Positions 22,713 to 34,431 of a stretch of DNA of 64,000 nucleotides are shown one piece after another. Positions within the stretch are counted from its first letter, which is position 1. Every line of letters begins with the position of its first letter. Origin of the DNA: Branchiostoma floridae (taxonomy: Eukaryota; Chordata; Leptocardii; Amphioxiformes; Branchiostomatidae); assembly GCF_000003815.2 (NCBI RefSeq), contig NC_049982.1:5299105-5363104 (forward strand). The letters run 5' to 3'. The notes under the pieces are model-generated. The model saw only the letters and a list, made by a program, of their open reading frames with translations, was not told the origin of the DNA and did no database searches. A program made the translations under genes and the position numbers.

Positions 22713-23699
22713 GTTCGGGACCTACCCTGCCACGTTGCACGCTCTTGAACTTTTATATTTGCCAAAAAGGTTTGAACCCCGCAACTTTCGGACCCGGGGC
22801 CCCTTGGTGTGAACAACGGTGCACATATATCTCCAAACAGATCTGGATTAATCTGCCGACAGCAAAGACCACCGTTTTGTAATTTAAACTTGCCGACCAT
22901 ACCTTCGTGGGGGTGCGGTCATGTATATATATAAAGTCCGTATGAAGTCCGTATGGGTTTCTTATCCTCTACCAGGCTCCACAAGCCACTGAAAATGGTA
23001 GAAAATGGACAAATATAGACAGATAGCATACCAGAGGGGTTTGCTGGCCGAGAAGTATATTTTGAATACTTAAACAACAGCATTGTATTAGAGTCGATTC
23101 CAAGACACCATGCGGGTTTTTCAATGATATTTGTAATATTTTAGAATTAATGTCATATAATTATAAATTGTTATTAATATTAATAAATATTTCGAAAGAA
23201 AGGAAATACAAAATGCCATGTTTTTGAATTAGTTTTGATAATTTGCAAACGTTTCTCAGGTTACCATCGAAAGATATCATTTTTAAGCATAAATTCCAAC
23301 AAGTGACCGCAGGTAACATAGTATGTGACGTCGGTCTGGTATATGTTGCTTGTTTTGTCTTCTTTGGTGTGTGACGTTGTGCTTATATCCTATAATGATT
23401 CTTTTCACGGTGTTAACTATATCGTTTTATTTAAAGTTGCTTAATATGTCTATGTCATGTGAATCTTAATGTTAAAGACCTAAACAGGTATGGATTGTGA
23501 GATAACATGTGGTCAAAGTCTCAAGTTATGGTGACGATAAGTAACCGGATGGTCTAATACACAGGCACATTCACAGAAGACACACCTACAAGTGCTACAA
23601 GACCGACAGGCAGACTGACAAACGCGCCAATTACTAACATGTTTCTGTTATGGACGTAAGTATGAAGCACGGAACAGGACCTTGATGTAATTTTATAAT

Positions 23700-25835
23700 T
23701 ACCTCCATGAAATGTCATGGAATGGAGGTTATATTTACCTCCATGAAATGTCATGGAATGGAGGTTATATTTTCTGTTAGGTGTCTCTGTCTGTGTAGAT
23801 GTTTACTCAAGAACGGCTGGATGGATTGGTTTCATACTTGTTATGTTGGTGCGGTGTGATAAAAGCTTGAAACGATGAGATTTTGGAAGCCGTATCTGTC
23901 GTTATAATCGATGTAATAATGTCAGAAATCACCCCTATATTTGAGATATATTGGTACAGGCATCGTGCTTTATGTGCTTGTTAATGGGCTTAGCTGCAAG
24001 CAGATGGTGAGGTGATTTCTATGACAGCTGTATGGGGAACCCCCATTAGTTTTATTTATGTCTGCTTAGGACCGTTTCAAATATTTGTAACAGTTGGCAC
24101 ATTATTGCCCCTGTTTGCCCAGCCCAACATTCTAGAACATCTGTTTTGGGCTGCGTAACCCGGAAGTTTCGTTAGTATGCTGGGCAACTGTTTCCCGATG
24201 CTGGGCAACTGTTTCCCGATGCTGGACAATTTGAATATGATAAATAACTTTGTATTTAGCCACTTGTGCCTTTGGGGACCTGGTGTGTTATACTTCGTTT
24301 GCGCTGTTAGATTTTGTGCTCCGCGTGGCTTATGCTGATGTTGTGTTGGTAAGTACTTGCATTATTATATATCGGGCATCAACTTGTCCCCGTATGCTAC
24401 ATGTAGGTATTGGTTGTCGGATATTTCATGTCCTTTTGGTTGTGTTGATGATGTGTTTGTATCCTGTATTGTATTTCTTGCATTTCATTATTGAATTTGT
24501 CATATGTCATATTATGACAAAGCATACAGTTGCGATTTTACCCAGTATTGTAGAACATAATGCCTGTCTTGGAAAATGAGTGGTTACTGTCTGTGGTATT
24601 CGCACCTATATTTTGTTCCCGTTTGCGATATTTAAATGATTACACCACTTCTTTCCCATAACATATATAACTTTTATTCTCAAATACAACCAACTATAAA
24701 CATACATACCATCCACAAAAAAGCAATAAATATTTCATGGAGGTATGAGGTCCCCGAACTCTAGTTTCTGTTATGTGTCTCTGTCTGTGTAGATGATTAC
24801 TCAAGAACGGCTGAATGGATTGGTTTCATACTTGTTGTGTTGGTGGGGTGTGATGAAAGCTCGAATCGATGAGATTTTGGGAGCCGTATATGTCGTTATA
24901 ATCGATGTAATAATATCAGAAATCACCCCTATATTTGAGATATATATATATATACAGGCATCGTGCTTTATGTGTTTGTTAATGGGCTTAGCTCAAAGCA
25001 GATGGTGAGGTGACAGCTGTTTGGGGAACCCCGAGTTTTTTTAATATGATAATTAGTTTTATTTATGTCTGCTTAGGATATCATGGAGATGTGAAGCGTA
25101 AGTATAATTGTAAGAAGTTGAGGTACATTTAACGATAATGCTTAACAGGTATGGATGTCTCACATACTGTACTGCTGATTTGAGTGACATGGTGATTAAA
25201 TTGCCATTAGGTCCTCTCATCTGGGTTGGGTGTCAGAAGTTTTATGGGCAATACAGATGTTCTGATTTTGTTACGATAAGGGACAGTTGTTAATTGTCTC
25301 TTTCGTAGCCAATGGTACTTGTTTTTTAGCAGACGGGGTCACGGCGCCAAGTATTCATCTTACAGTTGGTGTAGGGCTGTCAGAGGAAAGTGTGCATCTC
25401 GTTTTTGTACCGTGTGAACAGCTGATGTTATGACATATTAGTGGAAAATCAAATCACCATCTGACTAAAGTTGGCCACATCCCTTCTTCTTTCTGAGTTT
25501 CCCAACTTCCTCCCACCACACAGCTCTGAGGCACATAGTCGAACCTCAATAATGCTGACAACCTTAGACATTTTAAATGCCAAACATCAAGCTTAAGGAA
25601 CACCACGCTACCATATGCCGTTGACCTCTTAAACGCACATTACACAATTAAGTGTCACATTTTGATAATTACTAATCAGATGGACATCCTCTGTGTCATT
25701 AAATAAATACACCACTACTTTCCCATAACATATTATATAACCATTACTCTCAAACACAACCGAATATAAACATACCATCCACAAAAAAAGCAATAAATAT
25801 TTCATGGAGGTATGAGGTCCCCGAACTCTAGTTTA
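23700..25835 (+). repeat. nested copies of a dispersed repeat family
   Basis: The block 23770-24070 (GTGTCTCTGTCTGTGTAGAT, AACGGCTGGATGGATTGG, GTTATAATCGATGTAATAAT) recurs at 24768-25075. A second block, ending AAATATTTCATGGAGGTATG then AGGTCCCCGAACTCTAG, recurs at 24655-24767 and 25700-25835. The left edge is a tandem pair of hairpins, ACCTCCATGAAATGTCATGG with ATGGAGGT, at 23701-23770. Diverged relatives of the first block lie near 1505-1700, 17985-18180 and 62880-63060. No transposase is visible; I cannot name the family. Confidence 0.6.
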
Positions 25836-26249
25836 TAATATGGCTTACACGCTTCATCGTATAGTGTGTTCACCCAGCTTTGTCTATTTAGGCTAGTCTT
25901 GGCAAACTTGGATTTCTGAAATTATTACAACCATAACAAGAGGCTGAAGGTACAAGTATATATGAAGACAACATTATCATAATAAAAGTACCAACCATGT
26001 TCCTTTAAAGCATAAATGGCCATTGACCCACAGCTACATAAAATTACAATAAATAGGTGATACTGTCATATTCAAAGTAGATCGAAGTTGTCAAACATAT
26101 CATGACCAGCTGGTCGCAGCTGTTCACAACATGAACAGCTGGTCACAGCTTTTCACAGATGTTGACACATTTCGAGCAACTGTCAACTTGTGTGTATGGT
26201 AAAATCATAATCCAACATATTTCCAGAAAGGTGAACAACTGTCAAAGCG

Positions 26250-26700
26250 GCCCTGGACCAAAACACCGTAAGACGAACAAATTGTAGGGGTGATATTTTT
26301 ATACATCCATAATAAAACCAGCAGCCGTGAAAAAAACAACGTGCATCATCGTCAACCTCAGTGCAGAGGACTTGCAAAACAACGTACGTATGCGACAACG
26401 GGAACACGCAGATACAGATGCGAACGCGAATAAGTTTGACAATCAGATAAAACCACGTATCTGCTTGACAATATCAATTACCGCATGGCCCATATACAGG
26501 GGATCTGGACCAGTACACCGGAAGACGAACATTTTGTAGGGGTGTTATTTTATAACATCCATAATAAAACCACCTGCCGCCAAAAAAAAAAAAAACCCAC
26601 GTGCATCATTGTCAACCTCAGTGCAGAGGATCTGCCAAACCACATAGGATTCAGACAGCGGGAACATACAGATACAGATGCGAACGCGCGTAAACGTGAC
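26250..26700 (+). repeat. direct duplication, two ~190-bp units
   Basis: Unit 1 (about 26250-26440) and unit 2 (about 26505-26700) share GGACCA, ACGAACA, TTGTAGGGGTG, CATCCATAATAAAACCA, GTGCATCAT, GTCAACCTCAGTGCAGAGGA and CAGATACAGATGCGAACGCG. Identity is roughly 80% by eye. No protein match is recognised. Confidence 0.65.
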
Positions 26701-27436
26701 AAAACTAAACGTCTGTCGCCAGAGGTTACCCTCTGGTCACAGACTAATTATGAAATGGTTTGCATCAACATTACAAATGTTATTGGGAGTACCTCAAACT
26801 GATTGAAAATGATCAGGGATCTGATATTCTATATTTTACAGAAGTAACATAACAATGCTATACTATAGATACTTCCATCTTTAGCCTCAAATTGTAATTT
26901 CTATCAGCAGATTCTGCAGGTAAATTATATAGTGATGCTTTTTCCACCCATCCCCCTCAATCAACTCTCCCGGGCGGCCATGCGGCCTTTAGCCTTTCAG
27001 TGACACAGCAAAGTATTCAAGTAGCAACGGAGAAATTATTGATCAAGGTTACGTTTCTGAACTTTTTATACTGAGTTTATATTGTTATTTCAAAAAGATC
27101 ACCAATGCTGTGCAGTGCACAACGATTGTTTTTCCCCGATGTCAAACTGGTAACGATAAATCTGAGGCTGTCCTATTTAGCAGGTTGTTCAACCTTGTAT
27201 CAAGTCTGCATGTTGACCACATAAACTGTTGCCGTTACTGTATACATAATAACGTCAGAGCGCACCTGTCCACATTCACGTGTCATAGTCGGTCAAAGTC
27301 CGAATAGTCAACTGTATATGCGTTACTTTACAACCTGGGTCGGCAATGTTTCACTGCTAGGTAACACTAGTAGGGTCCGACCTCCAGTGTTGTTGGTAGG
27401 TTTAAGCTATTCGCAGCCTGAATTGCAGTTTAAAAC

Positions 27437-30209
27437 ATGGAAAGGGCGAAATTGGACAGTTCGTCGGAGACGGTGGAAGTGGAATGGTCCGCGGGAGGGG
27501 TGGACAGGTTCCCGTACATCTGGCTGAGGGACAACTGTCAGGTGGGTCTCAGCGAAAGTGGTTACTAAGGTTCCATATGGAGTGGTGGAGTTTCCGTCGT
27601 AACATCTCACATTCTCTTGTAAGAGCATTCCGAGATTTGGCTTTATAACAGACCGGAACCCTATCTTCTTAGAACACCAACCCTTCGTAGTTTATTTGAA
27701 ACAAAGCTCTGTATATGTTAACAACTCGAAAAGTTGTACATTCTGTTGACTCTAGATATCATTGTGTACAAAACATTGAGCAGACACTAAAGAACATACA
27801 GTCAAGCCTGGCACATACAGCTACCTCCAGTCACAACAAGCCACATTATATCAGTCTCGTCCATTTTTGCATAGTTAAACCCTCTGCTAACCAATCGTCT
27901 TACGCAACCAGCAACCACCTACGCAACCAGCAACCACTGCATCAATTTTCTGTTTATTTATTTTTTTCCCGTGACCCCTCCCCTCAACTGGTCCTCTGGG
28001 AAGAACGGCCTAGGCCGACAGGGCATTACCAGTATAGATAAAGGTTACTACTACTACAACTACTACTACTACTACTACTTTTTTTAGTCCACAGGGCACA
28101 TTCATATGTCGCAATTAACATCGACAATTGCTCCGTACACAATGGGATAGGTGAACATTTTGATACTGTATAAAGCACAAATTGCTCCAATAGGAATTTA
28201 GATGAAGAAAAATTAGATAGCCTGGTATCCAGCCGTGTTCTAGCTCCAGAATTGTCCTCTTTATTTGCTGAGAGGACAGAAGAGACTCGGGAGCTATAAT
28301 ACGGCTGGATACAAGGCTAAACACCAGACGCATAATATATGAGTGTACTTAACGTTGTTTATGATTTTGTGGTGTTCTGTCACGGCAGTGTTCGGAGTGT
28401 TTCCAGTGGGAATTTGGACATAGAAAAACTGGAAGCATAATACATTGTACATGCATAGACGTGTACTTAACGTTGTTTATGATCTTGCGGTGTTCTGTCA
28501 CGACAGTGTTCGGAGTGTTTCCAGGCGGACCTAAACAAACGCCTGGTTCTGACGTCAGAGCTTGACCTGGACGTCGCACCCGCCCATGCAGCCGCGCGAG
28601 GTGAGCTTCCATTCTTAAAAGTAGTGCTTTTTTGTTTGAATATACCAACAAACGACTATGCTGAACAAGATACCAAACTAATCTGTCAATGTTAAAAAGT
28701 GTGGGGGAATGTCCATGTATTTTTCATGTGTTTTACCTGCGTAGCTGCAGCTGTTATAAAGCCCCCTTTAAGCCGGCTTTACAATTCATGCGGACGCCGG
28801 CCGAATTTGTAGCTCGGTCAGAGTTCGCCGAATTTCAACATCGCCCGAGTATCGGCTGTATTTTTCGCTGAAAATCTGCCCCCTTTACAAATGGACGGAG
28901 CCCGTCCGACGTCCGTCCAACACAACTGATTATAATTTGTTAAAGAGATTGTACTATGTCTTGAACGTGGACGAAGTCAGAACTGACTGACCTTGTAAAA
29001 AGCCAATATTTGTGTCAAATGTAATTTCTGAGTTGCGGAATATATGTAGGACATGAGTGGAGTGGACGAGCACGCTGAAAACAATAACATCAACTGGAAT
29101 GTTGTGATACACCAATCTGAAAACTACCACAAGAGCCACAAAGTGAACAGACCAGTCTTATTCAACATAATAAAATAATTTAGACAAAGCTGAAATCGGG
29201 CAAACCTCGGGCGAACCTTGGGCGAACCTCAAGCGAAGGCCGGCAAAGGCCGTCCGAGTTACAAACTGGAAGCCTTCAGACATGAAGAATATATGAACTC
29301 ACACATCCAAACCTATAGCAAAAAATAAATAGGAAGTATTGTCTTCGTGTCCAATTGCCTTACATTATAAAAGGTAGCTTTCTTAAGTTCATACAGTAGT
29401 CTTTATGTATCTTATTTTTCGGAACAAACTGTTTACTAAAGATGAAAGCCCAAAACAAAGGCACGTGTTCAACACAGGTGTCAAATTGATTAGGTGACAG
29501 TTAAAATTCTGCCGGAGCCCTCCCGAGCTCCCAGCGACACCAGCACAACGCTCGCCCAAAGCACGCCAAACTTGTTAAAAGTCGGACGGAATATCGTCCG
29601 GTTATTGCAGGAAGCCCGAACGAGTCTGGCGCGAGGCAGAAGAGTTCGGGCAAACTCCGACCGAAAAAGAGAGAGTCAAAAACCGTCGGGTTGCCGGCCG
29701 AGTATTGGCCAAGTCTTGGCCTTTGCCCGGACAAGCTCCGGTCGAGCTACATGCAACCCATTGACGAGCTCTCCGAGCTCAACGCTCGCCACCGAGGCCT
29801 CGCTGAAATTAAGTGCAGGCCGAGCTGCCCCGCAAACGCCGGCCGAGCTGCTAAAAATCGGTCGAGGCCCGCATAATCGCCCAAACGCCGGTCATACTCC
29901 GGCCGAAAATGTCCATTTTGTAAAGGGGGCTTAACAAATCAAGAATTTAGCTCCTACATTGTGCAATGGCGTGGCAATGATAACTGACACATTAAAAACA
30001 AGCTATCTGCCACCAAACAAATTAAGTTCATAGCACGCCCAAGTCAAACGCTACAAAAACGACAATTCTGCTGCAGTACCAAGGTCACATACCAGGGGGT
30101 CAAAAATTGACCTTGACCTCCTGACTCCTACCTACATACCAAATATCATTACAATCCATCTAAAGGTTCTAAAGCTATGCTGACCACAAATATCTGGACA
30201 CACAAACAC

Positions 30210-30240
<31 letters not shown>

Positions 30241-31947
30241 TACAATCACACACACACAGACAATATCTCCATTTTTCAAGGAGATAATGATGCCACTGAT
30301 TTTACTCTCAGATAGGGGAAACAGCCTGCACGTGACGTGGCCGGACGGACACCAGAGCCGGTACGACTGGCAGTGGCTGCGGGACCGCTGCTTCAGTACC
30401 CAGGCCAGGGCCGACAGGGAGAGGCGATGGAGGAGGAAGGTACCTCGCTCCGTCATGTTCATTATGTTAGCTGATTACACTGACGCGTGTTAAACATGAT
30501 GTTTTCTTAATACCCCTGTCACATTTGGCAACAATCGATCGGGCGATGATTCTGCGGCAATCGCCCGAGCCTCGCTTATGATAAAAACTTTGTTGCGCAA
30601 CAATTGTACAAGGTACAAAGTATGGCTTATATGTGACAGGGACAGTTTTTAGGTGAAAAATACTCGCAACCCTCTGCCGATCTTCCATCGATACGCCCGA
30701 AGATCGAGGATAATGTGACAGGGGTATACGAGTAACGACGTTAGACGCTGAGATCAGCGACAGACTTGTACATTTGTTAACACGCTGACCAAAGAAAGCC
30801 GAGTAAAAGATTATTTGTTCACAGCATGTTAGCGAAATATTATACAAGCATTAAGCATATAGCGCTCTTGACTCTGGTGTGTGGTTGGTGTTTCCTTGCA
30901 ATGTTCTTTTCTAAATTCTTCATTTTTTTAAGATCATCGTGAAAGACGATGTTTGAATTCTTCAGAAGATGGACTGTAGAGGCTGAATCCAATATACAGT
31001 AAATCCATCTATTTTCACTTGGGCTTTATTTAGCTGTAGTGGCTGGAACAATTCCGTATTCATAACGTTACATTTGAAACGCATATTCGTGTTGTCATGA
31101 ATTGTGGAGATTTTACCGCGAACCGCAAAACCACTGCGAACATATGAAGATGTGAACAGTGTGTGATGAATCAGGGCAAAACTTGACCATCATGATACCA
31201 TGGATTTGTGGGTGAATAGTATCATTTTCTTATCCATTGTATTTCAGAAGCAGCTGTGGGGAGCTGAGCTTTTCACAAACTTGCCCACGGCTGATTTTCC
31301 CGCGCTTTTGACAGACGATCGCGCCTTGTACGACTTCCTGTTCCTCCTGGACACCATCGGCCTCGTTCTGGTGCAGAACGTGCCGCGTCAGGTCGGACAG
31401 TTTCAGGAGCTGGCCAATCGGGTGGCGTTTCCTAAAATGACCTTTTTAGGGTAGGAGTCACAGTCTTTTTTTGTGTGCAATATTTTCCATGAACCTTTTC
31501 TCATTTTTTATACATGATAAGGTATACGCTTTCAACTGAGACTTCTATTTAACTATGACTATGAGAATGAAGAATTGGAATCGGAAAAGGTCTATGCATT
31601 TTGTATTTTTCTTACTGTTAGAAGAGGAAGAATTGTCATCCAACCGTTGGTTTACATCAACTAAATAGATCGACGCTCTTTCATTCACAATGTAGTATCT
31701 CCTTCCTTCTGCACCACAGGGCGGAGCAGATGTTGAAAGTCAAGCCCATCCACGGCAACTTTCTCCTGAGCACCGCCCCACTCGGCCTGCATACCGACCT
31801 GGCGTACTACAACTACCTGCCGGGCGTGAGTATGTTAGTGTATAATACACCACGACGACCCATACATTCTCTCCCTTTTCCTCACATAACGTTACATACA
31901 TATGTGCACACACACACACGCACGCACGCACTCACAAGCATTGAATG

Positions 31948-31982
<35 letters not shown>

Positions 31983-34431
31983 GCACGCACGCACACACAC
32001 ACACACACATACATACATACACACACACACACACATCAACACACAAGCTCACCCAAAATCACTCGATCATGCACACACAAACACAGATAGTGTGCGCGCA
32101 CGCACACACACTGACACACGTACACGCGCGTGCCCGTGCCGTGCTTTTCCTTTCTGTTTTGTATCACGCAAAACACACAAATTCGACGGTACATAACGTT
32201 AATTGAAGTACAGGGACCGCTTAGCAAGCATCTCTGTCATCCAACAGGTACAGATGATGCACTGCATCAAGCAGACTGAGTCGGACGGGGGCGCCAGTGA
32301 GCTAGTGGACGCCTTCAATGCCGCCTATCAGCTGAAGGAGGAGAACCCGGACGCTTTCAAACTCCTCACCACGGTCAAAGTCAACTTCCACCGGATAGGG
32401 AAGGCCGAGCCCAAGCACCACATGAGGGAACGCCACCACATCATCAGGTAAGAAACACCTCCCCTCCTGAATAAAGAGACTCAACAACAGCTTTATTTTC
32501 ACCGACGTTTCGGTGACGGTTGTCTGTCACCTTCCTCATGGCCATTCTGACTGGTTCGCATTTTACTGCAGCAATATGTCTCACTGCTCACGTCGCTGAG
32601 AAGAAAGTTGTTGTTGCGTAAAAAGAATCTTTTTTCAGTGACATACCAACCTGATGAAACTATTCACGCCCCCACCCCTCCTTTCGTTACATGCATGTAC
32701 CTGGGCCATCCTTGATAAAATAATGTTCTCCTATCAGACTTTGCCGTAAGATTGATTTGCACAAGGATAGCGGGAAGAAATATTGCAATATTCCATAGGT
32801 GTGATGCACCCAAGGTTAGGAGGGCTTTTAGTTAGAAATGAAGTAACATCATTCCCTCCTTGTATTTGGTTGGAAATCGTTCCTGGCTCTCTTGTTTCAG
32901 ATTTAGCTGGTCAGGAAAAACTCTTGCACTCAATAGAATTTGGAATAGCACTAGCATATAAGTGGGCCAAGAAGGGAAAGACCAATAGTTTTGTGCCAAT
33001 TTCCTCTCAGTAGAAGCTTTAGTGTCCTTGAAGGCACATTGGCGTTTTTTTCGCGATCTACCTAACTTCGTTTATCTCTTTAGCGTGAGCGATCAGGGCG
33101 AGGTGCAGAAGGTTGTCTGCGGGAAGCACTCACGTGACTCCGTGCTGGACGTGCCCGTGGATCAGGTCAAGCCGTTCTACCGGGCCATGCGGGCATTCGA
33201 CACCATCCTGAGCAACCCCAGGAACTGCATCCGCTACAAGATGAAAGAAGGTGAGTTATGCGTCGATGAAGGTAAGTTATGCATCCTAGCCTGGGTACCA
33301 TCCGGAAAGTAGTTCGCTCCGGCGTTTATCATACACTTATTATATAACGTTACAGTCGCTTCTCGCTCTGACATTCATTATACACTATATACTATCGCTT
33401 CTCTGCTGGTATCAGAAGCGAACATAGGAGCGAACTACTACCCGGATGGTACCCAGGCTATACACCTTTCTCACGCGGCGGCCATGATAGATCGAAGAAG
33501 AGGTCAATGAGGCAAACAGACAAAACTTATTTCTAAAATCAGGTCCCATTTAGTTTTCCCCAAAACCACACAAATTTTCATGATATAAGATAGAATAATA
33601 AATATTACAAGAAGTGTTATGCACCGAAAGATGTAGCAATTTAGAGTAGTGTAGACTGACCCCATAGTCCCTTAAGAGATGCAAAATAAAAACATAATAA
33701 TGCAAATTTTTAACGAATTTGCAGCCATTCACTTATTGGTCGATTTCCTAATTGGCAGGCTACCATTGGTCGAACTGCTAATTATGATGGACAGCCTTTT
33801 GTTTGCCACATTGAACTCGTTTTAGATCTATCATGGCCGCCGCGTGAGAAAGGTGTATAGACACCCAGGTAGTAAGATACGAAATAAAACAGATAGTTTC
33901 TCAAGCACCTAAATACATTAGAGGGTAGGCCGTTCCATAAGCATATACACAATACATCCTCTGTCTTCCTTCACTGAGAATGACGTAAGACAGAAGAGGT
34001 GTCTGAAACGTCTGTCCTTTTACTAATCAATCCAGGAGACGACTGAGTAAAATTTGAAATGCTGTGCCAGAAACCTGATTTCCCTGTAATTTGCTATCTC
34101 AATTTAGACAACATGACTGCGTTTGACAACCTCCGTATCCTGCACGACGCATGGCCTTCAGTTTGGCCTACGTTTAAATGTAGTTGTGATGGAACATAAT
34201 TTAACTTCTGAAGGAAACGTCTTCTTAAACAAAATTTAGTCTCCTTTCATAATTTGATGACCCATTTTTTCAGGCGACATGCTAGCGTTTGACAACCTGC
34301 GCATCCTGCACGACCGGACTGCCTTCAGCATGTCGGGAGGCGAGCGGCACCTGCAGGTCGGGTACGTGGACTGGGACGAGACCTACTCACGCATGCGCGT
34401 TCTCCAGGCCGAGCTGGGCATCCAGGAGTGA
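27437..34431 (+). CDS. BBOX1: gamma-butyrobetaine dioxygenase (BBOX1-like), copy 2, complete
   Basis: Eight exons: 27437-27541, 28507-28600, 30312-30439, 31248-31450, 31720-31825, 32248-32447, 33084-33250 and 34274-34431. They total 387 codons including TGA, giving 386 aa, one less than human BBOX1. Zinc ligands C34, C36, C39 and H80 are present ([19 protein letters not shown]). The iron triad is H201/D203 in [10 protein letters not shown] and H347 in LRILHDRT, essentially the human numbering. The enzyme oxidises gamma-butyrobetaine to L-carnitine with 2-oxoglutarate and O2. The start ATG is preceded in frame by TAA and encodes no presequence, so a cytosolic enzyme is expected. Exons 2, 3, 4, 7 and 8 have exactly the lengths of copy 1. 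Introns hold several MITEs, two exon-edge duplications and a CA repeat. Convergent with the TPR gene at 35448. Confidence 0.93.
28047..28079. repeat. (CTA)n microsatellite
   Basis: About ten ACT/CTA trinucleotide units with one interruption, followed by a T run, in intron 1 of BBOX copy 2. Confidence 0.8.
28218..28319. mobile_element. foldback MITE, TAGCCTGG-ended family
   Basis: Starts TAGCCTGGTATCCAGCCGTG and ends ACGGCTGGATACAAGGCTA. The inner arms TTCTAGCTCC and GGAGCTATAA are inverted too. It is very similar to 54390-54489 (shared GGACAGAAGAGACTCGGGAG), so both are recent copies. Confidence 0.8.
28335..28535 (+). repeat. tandem duplication across the acceptor of BBOX copy-2 exon 2
   Basis: The segment GTGTACTTAACGTTGTTTAT through GGTGTTCTGTCAC, CAGTGTTCGGAGTGTTTCCA occurs at about 28350-28407 and again at 28462-28527. 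Each copy carries acceptor CAG|TGTTCGGAGTGT. Only the second is followed by the full 94-nt exon and a donor; the first runs into intron sequence after about 22 coding bases. Confidence 0.8.
28756..29934. mobile_element. ~1.2-kb non-autonomous element with inverted ends and CCG-rich interior
   Basis: The left end ATAAAGCCCCCTTTAAGCCG and the right end TTTTGTAAAGGGGGCTTAA are inverted copies. A second copy of the terminus (GCCCCCTTTACAAATGGACG) lies inside at 28881 and pairs with the right-end ATGTCCATTTTGTAAAG. The interior alternates AT-rich sequence with many GGCCG/CCGA words. A 146-codon open frame at 29494-29934 spans this CCG-rich part, but its composition and lack of recognisable motifs argue against a gene. 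Confidence 0.55.
30197..30258. repeat. (CA)n microsatellite
   Basis: Imperfect CA repeat about 50 bp upstream of BBOX copy-2 exon 3. Confidence 0.9.
30510..30727. mobile_element. MITE with ATACCCCTGTCACATT ends
   Basis: The left end ATACCCCTGTCACATTTGGC is mirrored by AATGTGACAGGGGTAT at the right; inner arms (GATCGGGCGATG / CCCGAAGATCG) are loosely inverted. About 218 bp, no coding capacity, intron 3 of BBOX copy 2. Confidence 0.7.
31908..32038. repeat. (CA)n microsatellite tract
   Basis: Long interrupted CA/CG-rich repeat starting about 80 bp after BBOX copy-2 exon 5. Any long peptide across it is His/Thr repeat noise. Confidence 0.9.
32480..32545. repeat. short hairpin-forming dispersed repeat
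   Basis: CACCGACGTTTCGGTGACGG followed by TTGTCTGTCACCTTCCTCAT resembles a terminal segment often met in invertebrate interspersed repeats. Recognised from memory of the pattern only; low confidence. Confidence 0.3.
33250..33277 (+). promoter_or_regulatory. tandem splice donors of BBOX copy-2 exon 7
   Basis: The donor GAAG|GTGAGTTATGC is repeated 21 bp later as GAAG|GTAAGTTATGC. Both fit the consensus, and the second is an ideal AAG|GTAAGT. Use of the second would insert seven residues (ELCVDEG) in frame before the last exon. Confidence 0.7.
33287..33460. mobile_element. foldback MITE, TAGCCTGG-ended family
   Basis: Starts TAGCCTGGGTACCATCCGG and ends CCGGATGGTACCCAGGCTA, a perfect terminal inversion. 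Inner arms AGTAGTTCGCTCC / GGAGCGAACTACT also pair. It lies 36 bp after exon 7 of BBOX copy 2. Confidence 0.8.
33459..33860. mobile_element. MITE with ~34-bp inverted ends, adjacent to the previous one
   Basis: CTATACACCTTTCTCACGCG then GCGGCCATGATAGATC at the left is mirrored at the right by GATCTATCATGGCCGC and CGCGTGAGAAAGGTGTATAG. The interior is AT-rich without coding. It directly abuts the preceding element, sharing the CTA. Confidence 0.75.
34095..34170 (+). pseudogene. degenerate duplicate of the BBOX copy-2 last exon start
   Basis: After an acceptor-like TTTAG at 34106, the sequence reads ACAACATGACTGCGTTTGAC, AACCTCCGTATCCTGCACGAC and GGCCTTCAG, matching the real exon 8 at 34274. 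A single-base loss soon shifts the frame and a stop follows. If spliced from exon 7 it would keep [12 protein letters not shown] and then end in a short novel tail. Confidence 0.65.

Larger units (their letters stand above)
22713..27436. other. intergenic region between the head-to-head BBOX genes
   Basis: No coding exon was recognised over 4.7 kb. It should hold the promoters of both BBOX copies. Most of the middle is repeat: a hairpin-headed repeat family at 23700-25835 and a direct duplication at 26250-26700. Tandem 21-bp units (GATGCTGGGCAACTGTTTCC) occur near 24177-24220. Confidence 0.45.

Noticed and set aside
24250-24579. 109-codon hydrophobic open frame
   Set aside because: Sits between repeat copies, Cys/Ile/Val-rich from T-rich DNA, no start context or splice partner.
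29494-29934. 146-codon open frame as a possible gene
   Set aside because: Lies wholly inside a CCG-rich transposable element, biased composition, no domain motif.
31730-32206. 158-codon open frame rich in His-Thr
   Set aside because: It begins in BBOX exon 5 and then reads through a CA microsatellite in the intron.
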